From NCBI RefSeq assembly GCF_023656415.1, contig NZ_JAMOIL010000012.1:119081-183080 (forward strand): a stretch of 64,000 nucleotides of DNA. Reading direction: 5' to 3'. The stretch is from Nocardioides bruguierae. Its GTDB lineage: Bacteria > Actinomycetota > Actinomycetes > Propionibacteriales > Nocardioidaceae. The notes beneath the pieces were generated by a model that searched no databases, had not been told where the DNA came from, and worked only from the letters and a program-made list of their open reading frames with translations. Within the stretch, counting starts at the first letter, position 1. Every line of letters starts with the position of its first letter. Of this stretch, positions 44,546 through 53,096 are shown piece after piece. A program made the position numbers and the translations under genes.

Positions 44546-45367
44546 ATGACGGAGCAGCCTGTTTCCCGGAAACCGCCTCGGACCTGGGATGATGGAGACG
44601 TGAGCGACCAGGGGGAGCCGACGCAGACGGCCGTGCTGCCACCGTTGGTGCTGGACCGCAACAGCCCCGTGCCGCTCCACTTCCAGGTGTCCCAGCACCT
44701 CGAGCAGGTGATCACCTCCGGGCAGATCCCGCCGGGCACTTTGTTCACGAGCGAGATCGAGCTGGGAGAAAGACTGGGCGTCTCCCGCCCCACGATGCGC
44801 CGCGCGATGCAGCAGCTGGTGGACAAGGGACTCGTCGTGCGACGCCGCGGCATCGGCACCCGGGTCGTGCGCCCCAAGGTGAAGCGCCCGATGGAGCTGA
44901 CCAGCCTCTTCGACGACCTCAAGTCCGGTGGCCAGTCCCCCACGACCCAGGTGCTGGCCCTCGAGGAGATCGACTCCGACGAGGCCCTGGCCGCCAAGCT
45001 GGAGGTCAAGCCGGGCGAGCCGGTGGTCCGCGTCGTCCGCCTGCGCAGCGCCGCCGGTCGGCCGATCGCGAAGATGACCAACTACCTGCCCACCGGTCTG
45101 GTCGACTTCGACGCCGAGACCCTCGAGGAGCAGGGCCTCTACGCCCTGCTGCGGGCCCGCGGCGTGCAGATGCACATGGCCACGCAGGTGGTCGGCGCTC
45201 GCCAGGCGACCGCCTCGGAGTCGCGGCTGCTCGACGAGCCGCGCGGCTCGGCGCTGCTCACGATGGAACGCACCACCTACGACGACCACGGCACGGTCGT
45301 CGAGTACGGCAGCCACGTCTACGCCGCCAGTCGCTACACGTTCGAGACGAGCCTGATGCGGTCCTGA
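44546..45367 (+). CDS. HutC-subfamily GntR transcriptional regulator
   Basis: 273 residues from ATG 44546; GTG 44600 (after TGGAG) is a possible later start, giving 255. The winged helix covers about 45-105 (VPLHFQVSQHLEQVITSGQI, ERLGVSRPTMRRAMQQLVDK, RRRGIGTRV). The UTRA sensor domain follows with RVVRLRSAAGRPIAKMTNYL and the end TVVEYGSHVYAASRYTFET. HutC-type proteins sense sugars or small metabolites. It is divergent from the ABC importer/oxidoreductase/isomerase operon and probably represses it. Confidence 0.9.
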   Translation: MTEQPVSRKPPRTWDDGDVSDQGEPTQTAVLPPLVLDRNSPVPLHFQVSQHLEQVITSGQIPPGTLFTSEIELGERLGVSRPTMRRAMQQLVDKGLVVRRRGIGTRVVRPKVKRPMELTSLFDDLKSGGQSPTTQVLALEEIDSDEALAAKLEVKPGEPVVRVVRLRSAAGRPIAKMTNYLPTGLVDFDAETLEEQGLYALLRARGVQMHMATQVVGARQATASESRLLDEPRGSALLTMERTTYDDHGTVVEYGSHVYAASRYTFETSLMRS

Positions 45368-45414
45368 CCGACCGCTGGACCCGCTCCCACAGCAGGCCCA
45401 CACGCCGGCCCACA

Positions 45415-45450
45415 CGCAGGCCCCGTTCCCGCGAAGGGACGGGGCCTGCG
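45415..45450. terminator. Hairpin terminator after the GntR gene
   Basis: Arms CGCAGGCCCCGTTCCC and GGGACGGGGCCTGCG pair with one bulged T and a short loop, 48 bp after the GntR stop. Confidence 0.85.
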
Positions 45451-45490
45451 TGCATCCTGACAAGGCTCTTGCCAGGCAGTATGAGCCTTT

Positions 45491-45503
45491 GCTAATCATT
45501 AGC
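45491..45503. promoter_or_regulatory. GCTAATCATTAGC palindrome, likely ArsR autoregulatory site
   Basis: A perfect 13-bp inverted repeat with a central C sits one base before the ATG (45505) of the ArsR gene. It is AT-rich in a GC-rich region. No ribosome site fits between it and the ATG, so the messenger may be leaderless and the site may overlap the start of transcription. Confidence 0.65.
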
Positions 45504-45504
45504 C

Positions 45505-45849
45505 ATGACTGATGCAGCACGGGCGCTGGACGCGATCGGCACGCCGGCACGCCGGCGCATCCTGGAGCTGGTCGCCCCGCACGAGCGCAGCGTCCGCGAG
45601 CTCACCGACGAGCTCGACATGACCCAGTCGGCGGTCTCCCAGCACCTCAAGGTGTTGCGCGACGCCGGGCTCGTCGCCGTCCGTGCGGAGGGCACCCGCC
45701 GGCTCTACCGGGTCGACCTCGACCAGCTGGCGCAGGTCCGTGCGTGGGTGGACGGGTTCTGGGACGACGTCCTCGCCGCCTTCGCCCAGCACGTCACCGA
45801 CACCAGCCCCGGGGCCGACACCGGGACCAACACCGAGGAGCACCGATGA
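45505..45849 (+). CDS. ArsR family transcriptional regulator
   Basis: 114 residues. The helix-turn-helix is at about 10-75 (DAIGTPARRRILELVAPHER, ELDMTQSAVSQHLKVLRDAG, RRLYRVD wing). No cysteine metal site is visible, so it belongs to the metal-free group commonly paired with SRPBCC proteins. Its stop overlaps the start of that partner (ATGA). It probably represses this two-gene operon through the palindrome at its start. Confidence 0.92.
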   Translation: MTDAARALDAIGTPARRRILELVAPHERSVRELTDELDMTQSAVSQHLKVLRDAGLVAVRAEGTRRLYRVDLDQLAQVRAWVDGFWDDVLAAFAQHVTDTSPGADTGTNTEEHR

Positions 45850-46775
45850 GCACCGCGCCCGTCCTGCGCAGCATCTCCGTCCCCGCCTCCCCCGCCCGCG
45901 CCTTCGAGGTCTTCACCGAGCAGATCGGCGCCTGGTGGCCGATCGCCACCCACGGGCTCTTCGGCGGCGAGTGCGGCTGGGTGGGCTTCGAGGACGGGCT
46001 GCTCGTCGAGCGCGCCCTCGACGGCCGCAGCACCACGTGGGGCGAGGTGCTGGCCTGGACGCCGGGGCAGCTGCTGGCCTTCTCCTGGCACCCGGGCCGC
46101 GAGGCCGACGACGCCTCGGAGGTGGAGGTGCGGTTCCTCGCCGACGGCGACGGCACCCGCGTCGAGCTGGAGCACCGCGGGTGGGAACGGTTCGGCGAGC
46201 AGGCCGACGAGCGCCGCCGCACCTACGTCGGGCCCGGGGCCTGGGGCTTCGTGCTCGAGCACTTCGCGGACGTGGCGGACGGCCCGGCCGCGCCCGTGCC
46301 CGGTCTCGCGGAGCTGGAGGCGGCGTACGAGACGTTCTTCGCGGCCGCGCTGGCCGGTCCGTTCGGGCCGGCACCGGCCGAGGGCGAGTGGGACGCCGCG
46401 TCCACCGTGGCCCACGTGACCCTCAACGACCAGGCGATGATCGCCGTCGCGAACGCGCTCGTGCACCAGCGCGAGGCGCGGTTCGAGAACGTCGTCAGCC
46501 AGGACCCGGCCGTGCTCGCCGCCCACGTCGCCCGCTTCGCCGACCTGGACGCCCTCGTGGCGCACGGTCGCGCGGTGGCGACGCTCGCGTGCGTCGCCGC
46601 GGCCCGGCTGGACCCCGCCCAGCGCGAGACCGCCGTCCACTGCCGCCTGCTGCACGACGGCGAGGTGGTGCTCGACCAGCCGATGCCGTGGGGCGCCGTC
46701 GCGCTCGACACCCAGGCCTCCCGGCACCTCCCCGCCCACGTGCAGCAGCTCGAGAACCTCCGCACCGACCGGTGA
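45846..46775 (+). CDS. SRPBCC (AHSA1-type) domain protein with a C-terminal helical domain
   Basis: 309 residues. The first 140 residues are an AHSA1/START-like fold: ISVPASPARAFEVFTEQIGA, WWPIATHGLFGGE and LEHRGWERFGEQADERRRTY. The rest (from about 160) is helical, with WDAASTVAHVTLNDQAMIAV, resembling DinB/maleylpyruvate-isomerase-type bundles. ArsR plus AHSA1 pairs are common in actinobacteria but their ligands are mostly unknown. It overlaps the ArsR gene by ATGA. Confidence 0.85.
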   Translation: MSTAPVLRSISVPASPARAFEVFTEQIGAWWPIATHGLFGGECGWVGFEDGLLVERALDGRSTTWGEVLAWTPGQLLAFSWHPGREADDASEVEVRFLADGDGTRVELEHRGWERFGEQADERRRTYVGPGAWGFVLEHFADVADGPAAPVPGLAELEAAYETFFAAALAGPFGPAPAEGEWDAASTVAHVTLNDQAMIAVANALVHQREARFENVVSQDPAVLAAHVARFADLDALVAHGRAVATLACVAAARLDPAQRETAVHCRLLHDGEVVLDQPMPWGAVALDTQASRHLPAHVQQLENLRTDR

Positions 46776-46885
46776 TCGAGCAGGCCGCTGGCCGAGGAAG
46801 GACGAAGTCCTGTCGCGAGACCGAGACCCACCGGTGACCGAGGTGCGAGGAGCGCAAGCGACGAGCCACGAGATCCCCGCACCCG
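46768..46885. repeat. Intergenic repeat-like segment with direct repeats
   Basis: ACCGGTGAYCGAG occurs at 46768-46780 and 46830-46842, spanning the SRPBCC stop, and the second copy leads into GTGCGAGGAGCGCAAGCGAC. The style (GAGGTGCGAGGAGCGCAAGC) is that of short dispersed intergenic repeats seen in related high-GC genomes. That family link is from general knowledge and is not shown here. Confidence 0.4.
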
Positions 46886-46894
46886 ACCACGACC

Positions 46895-47314
46895 TCAGCC
46901 CACAGGCAGCGCCGCGTAGAGCTCGGTGTCGACAGGCTCCAGCCACTCGTTACTGACGCCTTCACCAGGCGTGATGAACGCCAGGTGCGAGAACCACGAC
47001 CCCGCCTTGGCACCGTGCCAGTGCTTGGTGCCGGCGGGCACGCGGACGACGGTGCCGGGCACCATGCTGATCGGCTCCTCGCCCTCCAGCTGGGCCCAGC
47101 CGCTGCCGGCGGTGCACATCAGGACCTGGTCGCCCGCGCCGTCGACGCCGTGGTGGACGTGCCAGTGGTTGATGCACCCCGGCTCGAAGGTCACGTTCGA
47201 GACCACGACGCTGCTGTCGGTGCTGACCGGCGCGAGGTAGCTCCGGCCGGTGAAGTACTGGGCGAAGGCGTCGTTGGGCTCGCCGGTGGCGAAGGGCTGG
47301 TCGAACGCGGGCAT
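46895..47314 (-). CDS. Cupin domain protein
   Basis: 139 residues from ATG 47314. A single double-stranded beta-helix with both cupin motifs: GCINHWHVHHGVDGAGDQVL (H-x-H, then the second His region) and PAGTKHWHGAKAGSWFSHLA. AQYFTGRSYLAPVS near the start is found in small cupins related to carboxymuconolactone decarboxylase partners. Metal-dependent binding or conversion of a small molecule is likely; substrate unknown. A GAGGAGAG ribosome site precedes it. Confidence 0.88.
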   Translation of the reverse strand: MPAFDQPFATGEPNDAFAQYFTGRSYLAPVSTDSSVVVSNVTFEPGCINHWHVHHGVDGAGDQVLMCTAGSGWAQLEGEEPISMVPGTVVRVPAGTKHWHGAKAGSWFSHLAFITPGEGVSNEWLEPVDTELYAALPVG

Positions 47315-47450
47315 GTCTCTCCTCGGTGCGGGTCGGTGCGTACGTGCCCATGGTTGCCCGAGGCAAGCAGACCGCCGAGGGTCTGTCAGGACCCCTCTCC
47401 TGGTTCCCGACCTCGGGTACGCGCCTTCCGTGGGCGTAGAGCCGCTTTCT

Positions 47451-50400
47451 TCAGGAGAGCCCGGGAGCCGCGGCAACGCCGCTGCGCACGACGGGCTCGG
47501 TCTCGCTCGAGGTGGCGACTCCCTCGGGCCGACCCTCAGCCGAGGCGGTCACCCGCACCGACATCCGGGCTCCTACGTCCTCCACCGTCGGGCGGTAGAG
47601 ACGACCGGTCGCGCCGGCCACCTCGACCCCGTCACGCAGCCACTGGAACGAGATGGCGACGTCGGCGTCCCAGGCACCCGGGGAGGCGACCAAGCGTGCC
47701 CCGGTGCGGGCGGCACCGTGGATGGTCGGGTCGGTCGTGGCGACCGGCGCCATCACCGGGTCGACCGCGCACACCGAGGTGAGCCGGTCGAGGTCCGCCG
47801 TGGTCTCGGCGGTCGGCGAGAGGACGTGGCAGCCGGCCCCGACCTCGACCTCGGCGTAGCCGCCGGCCGCCACGACCTCGCGCGGCGACCCGTCGACGTA
47901 GACGGTCGTCGCGCCTCGCGCTTCCGTCGGCAGACTCACGCTCGCCTGTGTGTTGCCGGGGACCGACACGACGAGGGTGGTGCCGTCCTCCCGCTGCTCG
48001 AAGGCGCTGCCCACGCTGCCGCGGACGGTGGGGGTCTTGATCGTGCCCCACTCGAGGTCTCCGGGGTGCGGCTCGATCCTGATGGTCTCGTAGCCCGCCG
48101 TGGCCGGCTGGATGCCGAACAACCCGGAGGGGATGTTGAAGGCGGGCGAGGCAGCCCACGGGTGGGAGTAGCTGGTGTTGGACTTCAGCGAGATGTCCCA
48201 GGCCTCCATCGTCGCGCCGGCACCTGCCTCGATCATGTTCATCCAGCTGCGGGTGCCGTCGGCGGTGAGCAGGTCGAGAGCGGTCTGACCGTCGTCGCCG
48301 TCGTAGAGCCCCTTGATCAGGAAGGCGGCGCAGTAGACGCTGCAGGCCATCCCACGGGACTTCACGTACTGGGCCACCGTGGCCTGCTGGTCGTCGGCCG
48401 GCACGCCGAACGCGAGGGCGAACGCGCTGGCGTGGACCGAGGCGTGCCCGGTGAGGTTGCCGGAGGCGTCCGCGCCGTCGTCGTAGGCCCCGGTATCGGG
48501 GTCGTAGAAGGTCGCGTTGATGGCGTCCCGCAGGTCGGCCGCCTGGGCCGAGTAGTCGGCGGCCTCGTCGTCCTTGCCGATGGCGGCGGCCATCTCGGAC
48601 ATGTCCACGAGGGTGCGGTACGTGATGGCGTTGATGACGGTGTTGTACTGCCGAAACACGTAGCCGTCGCGCTCGCTCGTCGGCCAGTCGACGATGTCGC
48701 AGTCGGTGACGGAGTTGCAGCCGTTGCTGCCGGAGGTCTTGCGGACCAGGCCGGTGCTCTCCTCGATCCACTTCGACGGGAGCTTGGTCTTGAGGTTCTC
48801 GTAGTAGTCCTCGACCTGCTCGGTGTTGCCGGTCTGGCGCCAGGCGTCGTGGACGGCCAGGACGACATAGGCCGGCCACTCGGTGGGCCAGGTCCGGTTG
48901 GTCTTGAAGTAGTTCATGGAGTAGCGGCCCAGCGACAGGTCGTCCATGAGGTAGAGCGAGGACATGAGCTGCAGGTAGGCGTCGGCCTCGTAGTTGGTGC
49001 GTTCCCGCTCCCAGGAGTCGGTGTAGAAGTTGAGGTTCGTGGCCTCGATGGTGTTCTTCGACAGGGCGTAGACCTGGCCGAGGGCGTCGTCGGAGGACGC
49101 GAACGCCGAGGCGTCCTCGTCGAAGGGGTAGACCAGGGCGAGCGCCTTGACGGAGTCCGTCGTCAGCGGCTCGGGCGAGCCGATCACCTGGACGTAACGG
49201 AACGTCCGCATGCCCCAGGTCTCCACGTGCTGCGCGCCGTCACGCAGGGTCGGGGTGTCCAGGTAGGTGTTGCCCGCCGACGTCCGATAGCGGACGGAGC
49301 CGTCGTCGTTCAGCACCTGTCCGAACCGGACCTGCACCTCCCTGCCGGCGACCCCCTCTGCGACGTCCCAGGCGATCCCGCCCATCCAGGTGCGGCCGAA
49401 GTCGATGACCTGGCTGCCGTCCTCGAGCGTGGTGACGGAGGAGGCGTCGCGCAGCTGCTCGGTCACCTTGGCCATGGGCGCGGCCTGCAGGTCCGCGATG
49501 TCCGAGCGCTCCTCGGCGGGCTTCCACGCGCTCGCGTCGAATCCCGGCTGGTCGTAGCCGGTCGGGAACAGTCGCGCGTCGAGGTTCTCGCGCGGGGCGC
49601 TGAAGTAGCTGGTGCCGTAGCTGCCGGGCGAGCGGAACACACGGCCCGCCGAGAAGGACTGCCAGTCCGCCCCCGTGCCGACGACCTGCCGGGTGCCGTC
49701 GGTGTAGACGATCTCGAGCCGGCCCAGGAACCGGGCGTTCGCACTGCTGCTGTTCGCCACGACAGAGACCGTCGACGTCGTACCGGGCTCGAGCAGCGAG
49801 GTCACGTCGAACCCGTCGAAGCGGGTCTCGCCACCCACCGGGGCCGTGGGGCCGAGGCCGACGAAGGTGCCGTCGACGGCAGCCTTGAAGACGTACTGCT
49901 TGGAGGCCCGCCACTCGGTACCGGTGGCGAAGAGGGTCGCCCAGGCGATGGGCTTGTCCGCCACGTCGACGTCCTTGCGGAACATCGCCCAGTCGTTGCC
50001 GTACCCGGCGAGCCCGCAGTCGGCGGAGACGGGGATGCTCAGCCGCCCGCCGCTGACGGTGCCACAGGCGAACGGGTTCGTAGCGCTGAGGTCGTCGGAG
50101 AACAGGACCTCGCCGGTCGCGCTGGTGACGGTGACGTCGTCGAGCAGGCCGGTCTCGGTGCGGCCCGTGCGCACGCCGACGATGCCCGAGCCGAACGCGG
50201 AGTCCGTGCGCTGGTCGACCTGCACGCCGTCGATGGAGGTGGTGATCGTGGACCCGGCCACTTCGATCGCGATGTCGGCCTCGGTGCCGACCTGGAGGGT
50301 GCCGGCCGGGAGGTCGACCGCGGACCCGAGGGTCGCGTAGCTGCCGTTGGTCTGCTTGTGCGGCACCAGGCGGTTGTCGCCACGGAACTGCCACATGTAC

Positions 50401-51020
50401 GCGTTGTTGCCACTGACGCGGAACTTGATGCCCACGGCGACCGCAGTCACGGTCAGCTTCCCGGTCATCGTGTAGTCCGTCCAGCCGGTGGTGGGGGAGG
50501 GCGTCCAGATCGGGGTCGCCGCGTCCCAGGTGGCACCGGGGCTGGTGCCGAACCAGGACGGCTCGGCCCAGTCGAGGGCGGTGTCGGAACCGCCCCAGAC
50601 CCGCACCGACCAGAAGTAGCGCTGCGAGGACGACAGCTCGTCGCCGCCGTAGGCCACGTCGGTCTGCTCCGCGGAGGCCACCTTGCCCGAGTCCCACACG
50701 TCGCCGTTGCCGGCGGCTGCCAGCTCGGGAGTCGTGGCAACGACGATCCGGTAGGCCGACTGGCGCGGGAGCGAGGTCAGCGTCCACGAGAAGGCGGGCG
50801 AAGCGAGGTCCTCGAGATCCGCCGGACGGTCCAGCCCGTCGACCTTCAGGCCGGTCGCCGCTGCGTCCCCGACGGACGGCCTTGAAACGTTGTCACCACT
50901 CGAAGCCGGCGAAGCCACGGCAATGCCGGTCGAGGCCGGTACTGCCAGTAGGGACGCCGTCGCCAGCGCCACCGCCGTCCTACGTACGACACCACGTCGT
51001 GTCGACTCCCACCTGCGCAC
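47451..51020 (-). CDS. Secreted glycoside hydrolase family 78 alpha-L-rhamnosidase
   Basis: 1189 residues from GTG 51020. A signal peptide is clear: RRTAVALATASLLAVPASTG with A-V-A-S-P-A at its cut. Domains follow in GH78 order: an Fn3-like N-domain (to about 165), a jelly-roll insert with LDDVTVTSATGEVLFSDD, the rhamnosidase N-domain (AWATLFATGTEWRASKQYVF), then the alpha6/alpha6 barrel with TDSWERERTNYEADAYLQ near 666 holding acidic catalytic candidates, and DWPTSERDGY. An Ig-like domain ends the chain (PTIHGAARTGARLVASPGAW). It removes rhamnose from plant glycosides or polysaccharides outside the cell. Confidence 0.92.
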   Translation of the reverse strand: MRRWESTRRGVVRRTAVALATASLLAVPASTGIAVASPASSGDNVSRPSVGDAAATGLKVDGLDRPADLEDLASPAFSWTLTSLPRQSAYRIVVATTPELAAAGNGDVWDSGKVASAEQTDVAYGGDELSSSQRYFWSVRVWGGSDTALDWAEPSWFGTSPGATWDAATPIWTPSPTTGWTDYTMTGKLTVTAVAVGIKFRVSGNNAYMWQFRGDNRLVPHKQTNGSYATLGSAVDLPAGTLQVGTEADIAIEVAGSTITTSIDGVQVDQRTDSAFGSGIVGVRTGRTETGLLDDVTVTSATGEVLFSDDLSATNPFACGTVSGGRLSIPVSADCGLAGYGNDWAMFRKDVDVADKPIAWATLFATGTEWRASKQYVFKAAVDGTFVGLGPTAPVGGETRFDGFDVTSLLEPGTTSTVSVVANSSSANARFLGRLEIVYTDGTRQVVGTGADWQSFSAGRVFRSPGSYGTSYFSAPRENLDARLFPTGYDQPGFDASAWKPAEERSDIADLQAAPMAKVTEQLRDASSVTTLEDGSQVIDFGRTWMGGIAWDVAEGVAGREVQVRFGQVLNDDGSVRYRTSAGNTYLDTPTLRDGAQHVETWGMRTFRYVQVIGSPEPLTTDSVKALALVYPFDEDASAFASSDDALGQVYALSKNTIEATNLNFYTDSWERERTNYEADAYLQLMSSLYLMDDLSLGRYSMNYFKTNRTWPTEWPAYVVLAVHDAWRQTGNTEQVEDYYENLKTKLPSKWIEESTGLVRKTSGSNGCNSVTDCDIVDWPTSERDGYVFRQYNTVINAITYRTLVDMSEMAAAIGKDDEAADYSAQAADLRDAINATFYDPDTGAYDDGADASGNLTGHASVHASAFALAFGVPADDQQATVAQYVKSRGMACSVYCAAFLIKGLYDGDDGQTALDLLTADGTRSWMNMIEAGAGATMEAWDISLKSNTSYSHPWAASPAFNIPSGLFGIQPATAGYETIRIEPHPGDLEWGTIKTPTVRGSVGSAFEQREDGTTLVVSVPGNTQASVSLPTEARGATTVYVDGSPREVVAAGGYAEVEVGAGCHVLSPTAETTADLDRLTSVCAVDPVMAPVATTDPTIHGAARTGARLVASPGAWDADVAISFQWLRDGVEVAGATGRLYRPTVEDVGARMSVRVTASAEGRPEGVATSSETEPVVRSGVAAAPGLS

Positions 51021-51217
51021 GGGTGCATCCGATCTGTAGAGGGTCCTTGGCGCCCGCGAAGAAGAAACTAAGCATTCCTCTCACGTGACGGGCGTCACGC
51101 ACGCTAAGTGAAAGGATTCACTTCGACAAGGACGTGACCGAAAGCGGACATCCCCGGTCCTGGCAGTGACGTTCCTCGGAGCCCCGCACGCAGGTCCCGG
51201 CGACGTGACCGGCCTGG

Positions 51218-51258
51218 CCAGGCGCAGACCAGGCGCAGACCAGGCGCAGACCAGGCGA
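51218..51258. repeat. Tandem 11-bp repeat CCAGGCGCAGA, 3.7 copies
   Basis: Copies at 51218-51228, 51229-51239 and 51240-51250 plus a partial fourth copy. It lies in the 430-bp region between the rhamnosidase start and the hydrolase gene. A copy-number-variable spacer is possible. Confidence 0.9.
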
Positions 51259-51454
51259 GGGTGACGAGTCCGTTCTGGCCGAGGAGGCCCAGGGCGGCCA
51301 CAGGACCAGCGGAACGCAGCGTGCGGCCGGCCGACTAAGACCGCATCTAAGGCTTTCCCCGATGCGCCCGGCGCCTCCCCCGTCGAACAATGCAGCCAGA
51401 CGCATCGAGACAGGAGGGGCAGACCCATTTTCCGCGTGGGTTAACGTTCAAGAG

Positions 51455-52237
51455 ATGACGTTGAACCATGTGCGCCGCGGAAGCGGCAGCCCGTTGTTGC
51501 TCGTGCACGGTCTGGGCGCTGGATGGCGATCTTGGTCCCCGATCATCGACGAGCTGGCCGAGAGCCGTGAGGTCATCGCCGTCGACCTGCCGGGTTTCGG
51601 CGAGTCGCCTCCTTTGACCGGCGAGGTCTCCGTCGCCACCCTGACCGACTCCGTCGCAGAATTCATCCGCGAACAGGGTCTGGACGGGGTGTCGACGGTC
51701 GGTCAGTCGATGGGTGGCCGGATGGTGCTCGAGCTCGCACGGCGAGGCGTCGGCGGCGACACCGTGGCATTGGACCCGGGTGGTTTCTGGAGCGACCGCG
51801 AGCTCGCCGTCTTCGCGGCCACGCTTCGGCCCTCGATCGCTCTGGTCCGGACGCTGCGAGGCACGCTGCCAGCACTGCTGGGTAACCCCGTGGGAACGAC
51901 GCTGCTGTTGGCGCAGCTGTCGGCGCGGCCCTGGGCACTCTCGCGCGAGACCGTGCTGCCGGATGTGCGCGGGCTGGCTGAGTCCCCGTCAACTGGCGCG
52001 GCCTTGGACGCCCTGACCAAGGGGCCCAAGCAGCAGGGTGCGCCGGCCGGCACCGTGCCCGGCCGGGTCACGATCGGTTGGGGTCGTCGTGACCTGGTGA
52101 CCGTGCCGAGGCAGGCCGCACGTGCGACGCAGCTGTTCCCGGACGCGGTGCTGCACTGGTTCGAGCGGTGTGGCCACTTCCCACAATGGGACGCACCGCA
52201 TGAGGCAACCCGACTGATCCTTGACCGCACCAGGTGA
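51455..52237 (+). CDS. Alpha/beta hydrolase
   Basis: 260 residues from ATG 51455 (MTLNHVRRGSG); an in-frame start 93 bp earlier gives a non-protein-like leader. Oxyanion motif LLVHGLGAGW near 16, nucleophile elbow VGQSMGGRMV with the catalytic Ser near 89, acid in WGRRDLV and the catalytic His in CGHFPQWDAPHE at the end. An esterase or C-C hydrolase activity is likely; substrate unknown. It is the last gene before the tRNA scar and mobile-element zone. Confidence 0.9.
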   Translation: MTLNHVRRGSGSPLLLVHGLGAGWRSWSPIIDELAESREVIAVDLPGFGESPPLTGEVSVATLTDSVAEFIREQGLDGVSTVGQSMGGRMVLELARRGVGGDTVALDPGGFWSDRELAVFAATLRPSIALVRTLRGTLPALLGNPVGTTLLLAQLSARPWALSRETVLPDVRGLAESPSTGAALDALTKGPKQQGAPAGTVPGRVTIGWGRRDLVTVPRQAARATQLFPDAVLHWFERCGHFPQWDAPHEATRLILDRTR

Positions 52238-52362
52238 GGTCGGTCGCGCTGCCCGGCCCACGAGGGCGCATGTCGCCCTAGCCGCATCCCCAAGCGGGAC
52301 GCGCGAACCTGGGCGTCACAGCGCCGCGAAGCGGCCATGTCCTATCGCCGCAAAGATGAGCC

Positions 52363-52384
52363 TGACCCGGTTTACCGGACACGG
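52363..52384. mobile_element. Probable terminal inverted-repeat end of the IS3-type remnant
   Basis: TGACCCGGTTTACCGGACAC starts here just beyond the 3' end of the transposase fragment at 52397. TG-leading, GGAC-containing ends of this kind are typical of IS3 elements. The opposite end is not visible. Confidence 0.5.
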
Positions 52385-52396
52385 TTGTTGTGGTGA

Positions 52397-52609
52397 TCAT
52401 GCCGCCGTTTCGGCGGTCGCGTGAAGGGTTTCGTACTCGACGGGGCTGAGCATGCCGAGGCTGGTGTGCCTGCGGCGTGGGTTGCACCAAGCCTCGATCC
52501 ATTCGAATATCGCCGTGGCGGGCTGCTCCTGGGTGTCCCATCGCCTGGTATCGAGGAGCTCGCGTGGCATGGTCGACCTGAACGATTCGATCATCGTGTT
52601 GTCGACGCT
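52397..52609 (-). pseudogene. IS3-family transposase (OrfB) C-terminal fragment
   Basis: About 70 residues: DNTMIESFRSTMPRELLDTR, then AIFEWIEAWCNPRRRHTSLG and MLSPVEYETLH. These are the last part of an IS3 OrfB integrase core, including the final catalytic-acid region. Everything upstream of DNTMIESF is gone and replaced by unrelated sequence at about 52610, so it is a dead fragment. Confidence 0.85.
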
Positions 52610-52667
52610 TATCTGACACAGATCGCCGCACACAGCCGATCACCGTCAGGCACAGCCGGACACGACG

Positions 52668-52709
52668 AAAGAGCCCCCGACCGGCGTTTCCGCTGGTCAG
52701 GGGCTCTTT
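52668..52709 (-). terminator. Terminator of the tRNA-Tyr locus
   Basis: Fifteen-base arms with one G:T pair (AAAGAGCCCCTGACC on the minus strand) enclose a 12-nt loop, 8 bp after the tRNA 3' end and followed by CTTTC. Its intact place after the tRNA fragment marks this side as the original chromosome. Confidence 0.8.
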
Positions 52710-52716
52710 GTTCTGC

Positions 52717-52768
52717 TGGTGGCAGATCCAGGATTCGAACCTGGGAAGCTTTCGCGACGGATTTACAG
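52717..52768 (-). tRNA. 3' fragment of tRNA-Tyr(GTA), probable attachment-site scar
   Basis: Read on the minus strand, the 52 nt start inside the anticodon loop (CTGTAAAT, anticodon GTA), pass a class II variable arm, a perfect T arm (CCAGG-TTCGAAT-CCTGG) and end ATCTGCC-A-CCA. The D arm and 5' acceptor strand are absent beyond 52769. Tyrosine-recombinase elements leave such 3' copies, so this is a likely att half-site with the island to the right. It is not a working tRNA. Confidence 0.8.
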
Positions 52769-52850
52769 ACCCCGACTCCCCCGCCGGGCACCAGCACGAA
52801 CACGCGAATGCCCAGACCGCGGGCACAGATAGGGCACGAGAACGGCGGGC

Positions 52851-53096
52851 ATGACGATCGACCTCAGGCGGCGCGCCAAACCACGTCACCAATCCGTACA
52901 GCAGACCCTCGTGGTCGGTACCGACCTGTTGCGGGCTTTGTTGAGAATCTACCCAGCTTGGTGGGGTAGGGAGTTCTTCCTCCCGCTGCTGCTGTCCATG
53001 ATCTTCACCTTCGGGGCGGCGTCGCTGGTCAACGACGACGCCTCGCAGACATTCGTGCCACGGCTGGTGTCAGGGCGAGATTTGCAGGCAAGCTAG
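52851..53096 (+). CDS. Small hypothetical protein, possibly membrane-bound
   Basis: 81 residues. One hydrophobic segment (FFLPLLLSMIFTFGAASLV) follows a basic N-terminus. No family is recognised and no good ribosome site is seen. It converges with the ABC permease gene, whose end it touches. It may be a remnant of another membrane protein or not a gene. Confidence 0.3.
   Translation: MTIDLRRRAKPRHQSVQQTLVVGTDLLRALLRIYPAWWGREFFLPLLLSMIFTFGAASLVNDDASQTFVPRLVSGRDLQAS

Noticed and set aside
47250..50885. A 1211-codon plus-strand open frame
   Set aside because: It lies opposite the rhamnosidase gene, whose signal peptide and domains are clear; the antisense frame is low-complexity.
51218..51258. 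Repeats that could suggest a small CRISPR array
   Set aside because: The 11-bp units are directly adjacent with no spacers; it is a simple tandem repeat. No CRISPR array was seen in the window.
52717..52768. A complete tRNA-Tyr gene
   Set aside because: Only the anticodon-loop-to-CCA part is present; no D arm or matching 5' acceptor strand is found at 52769-52810.
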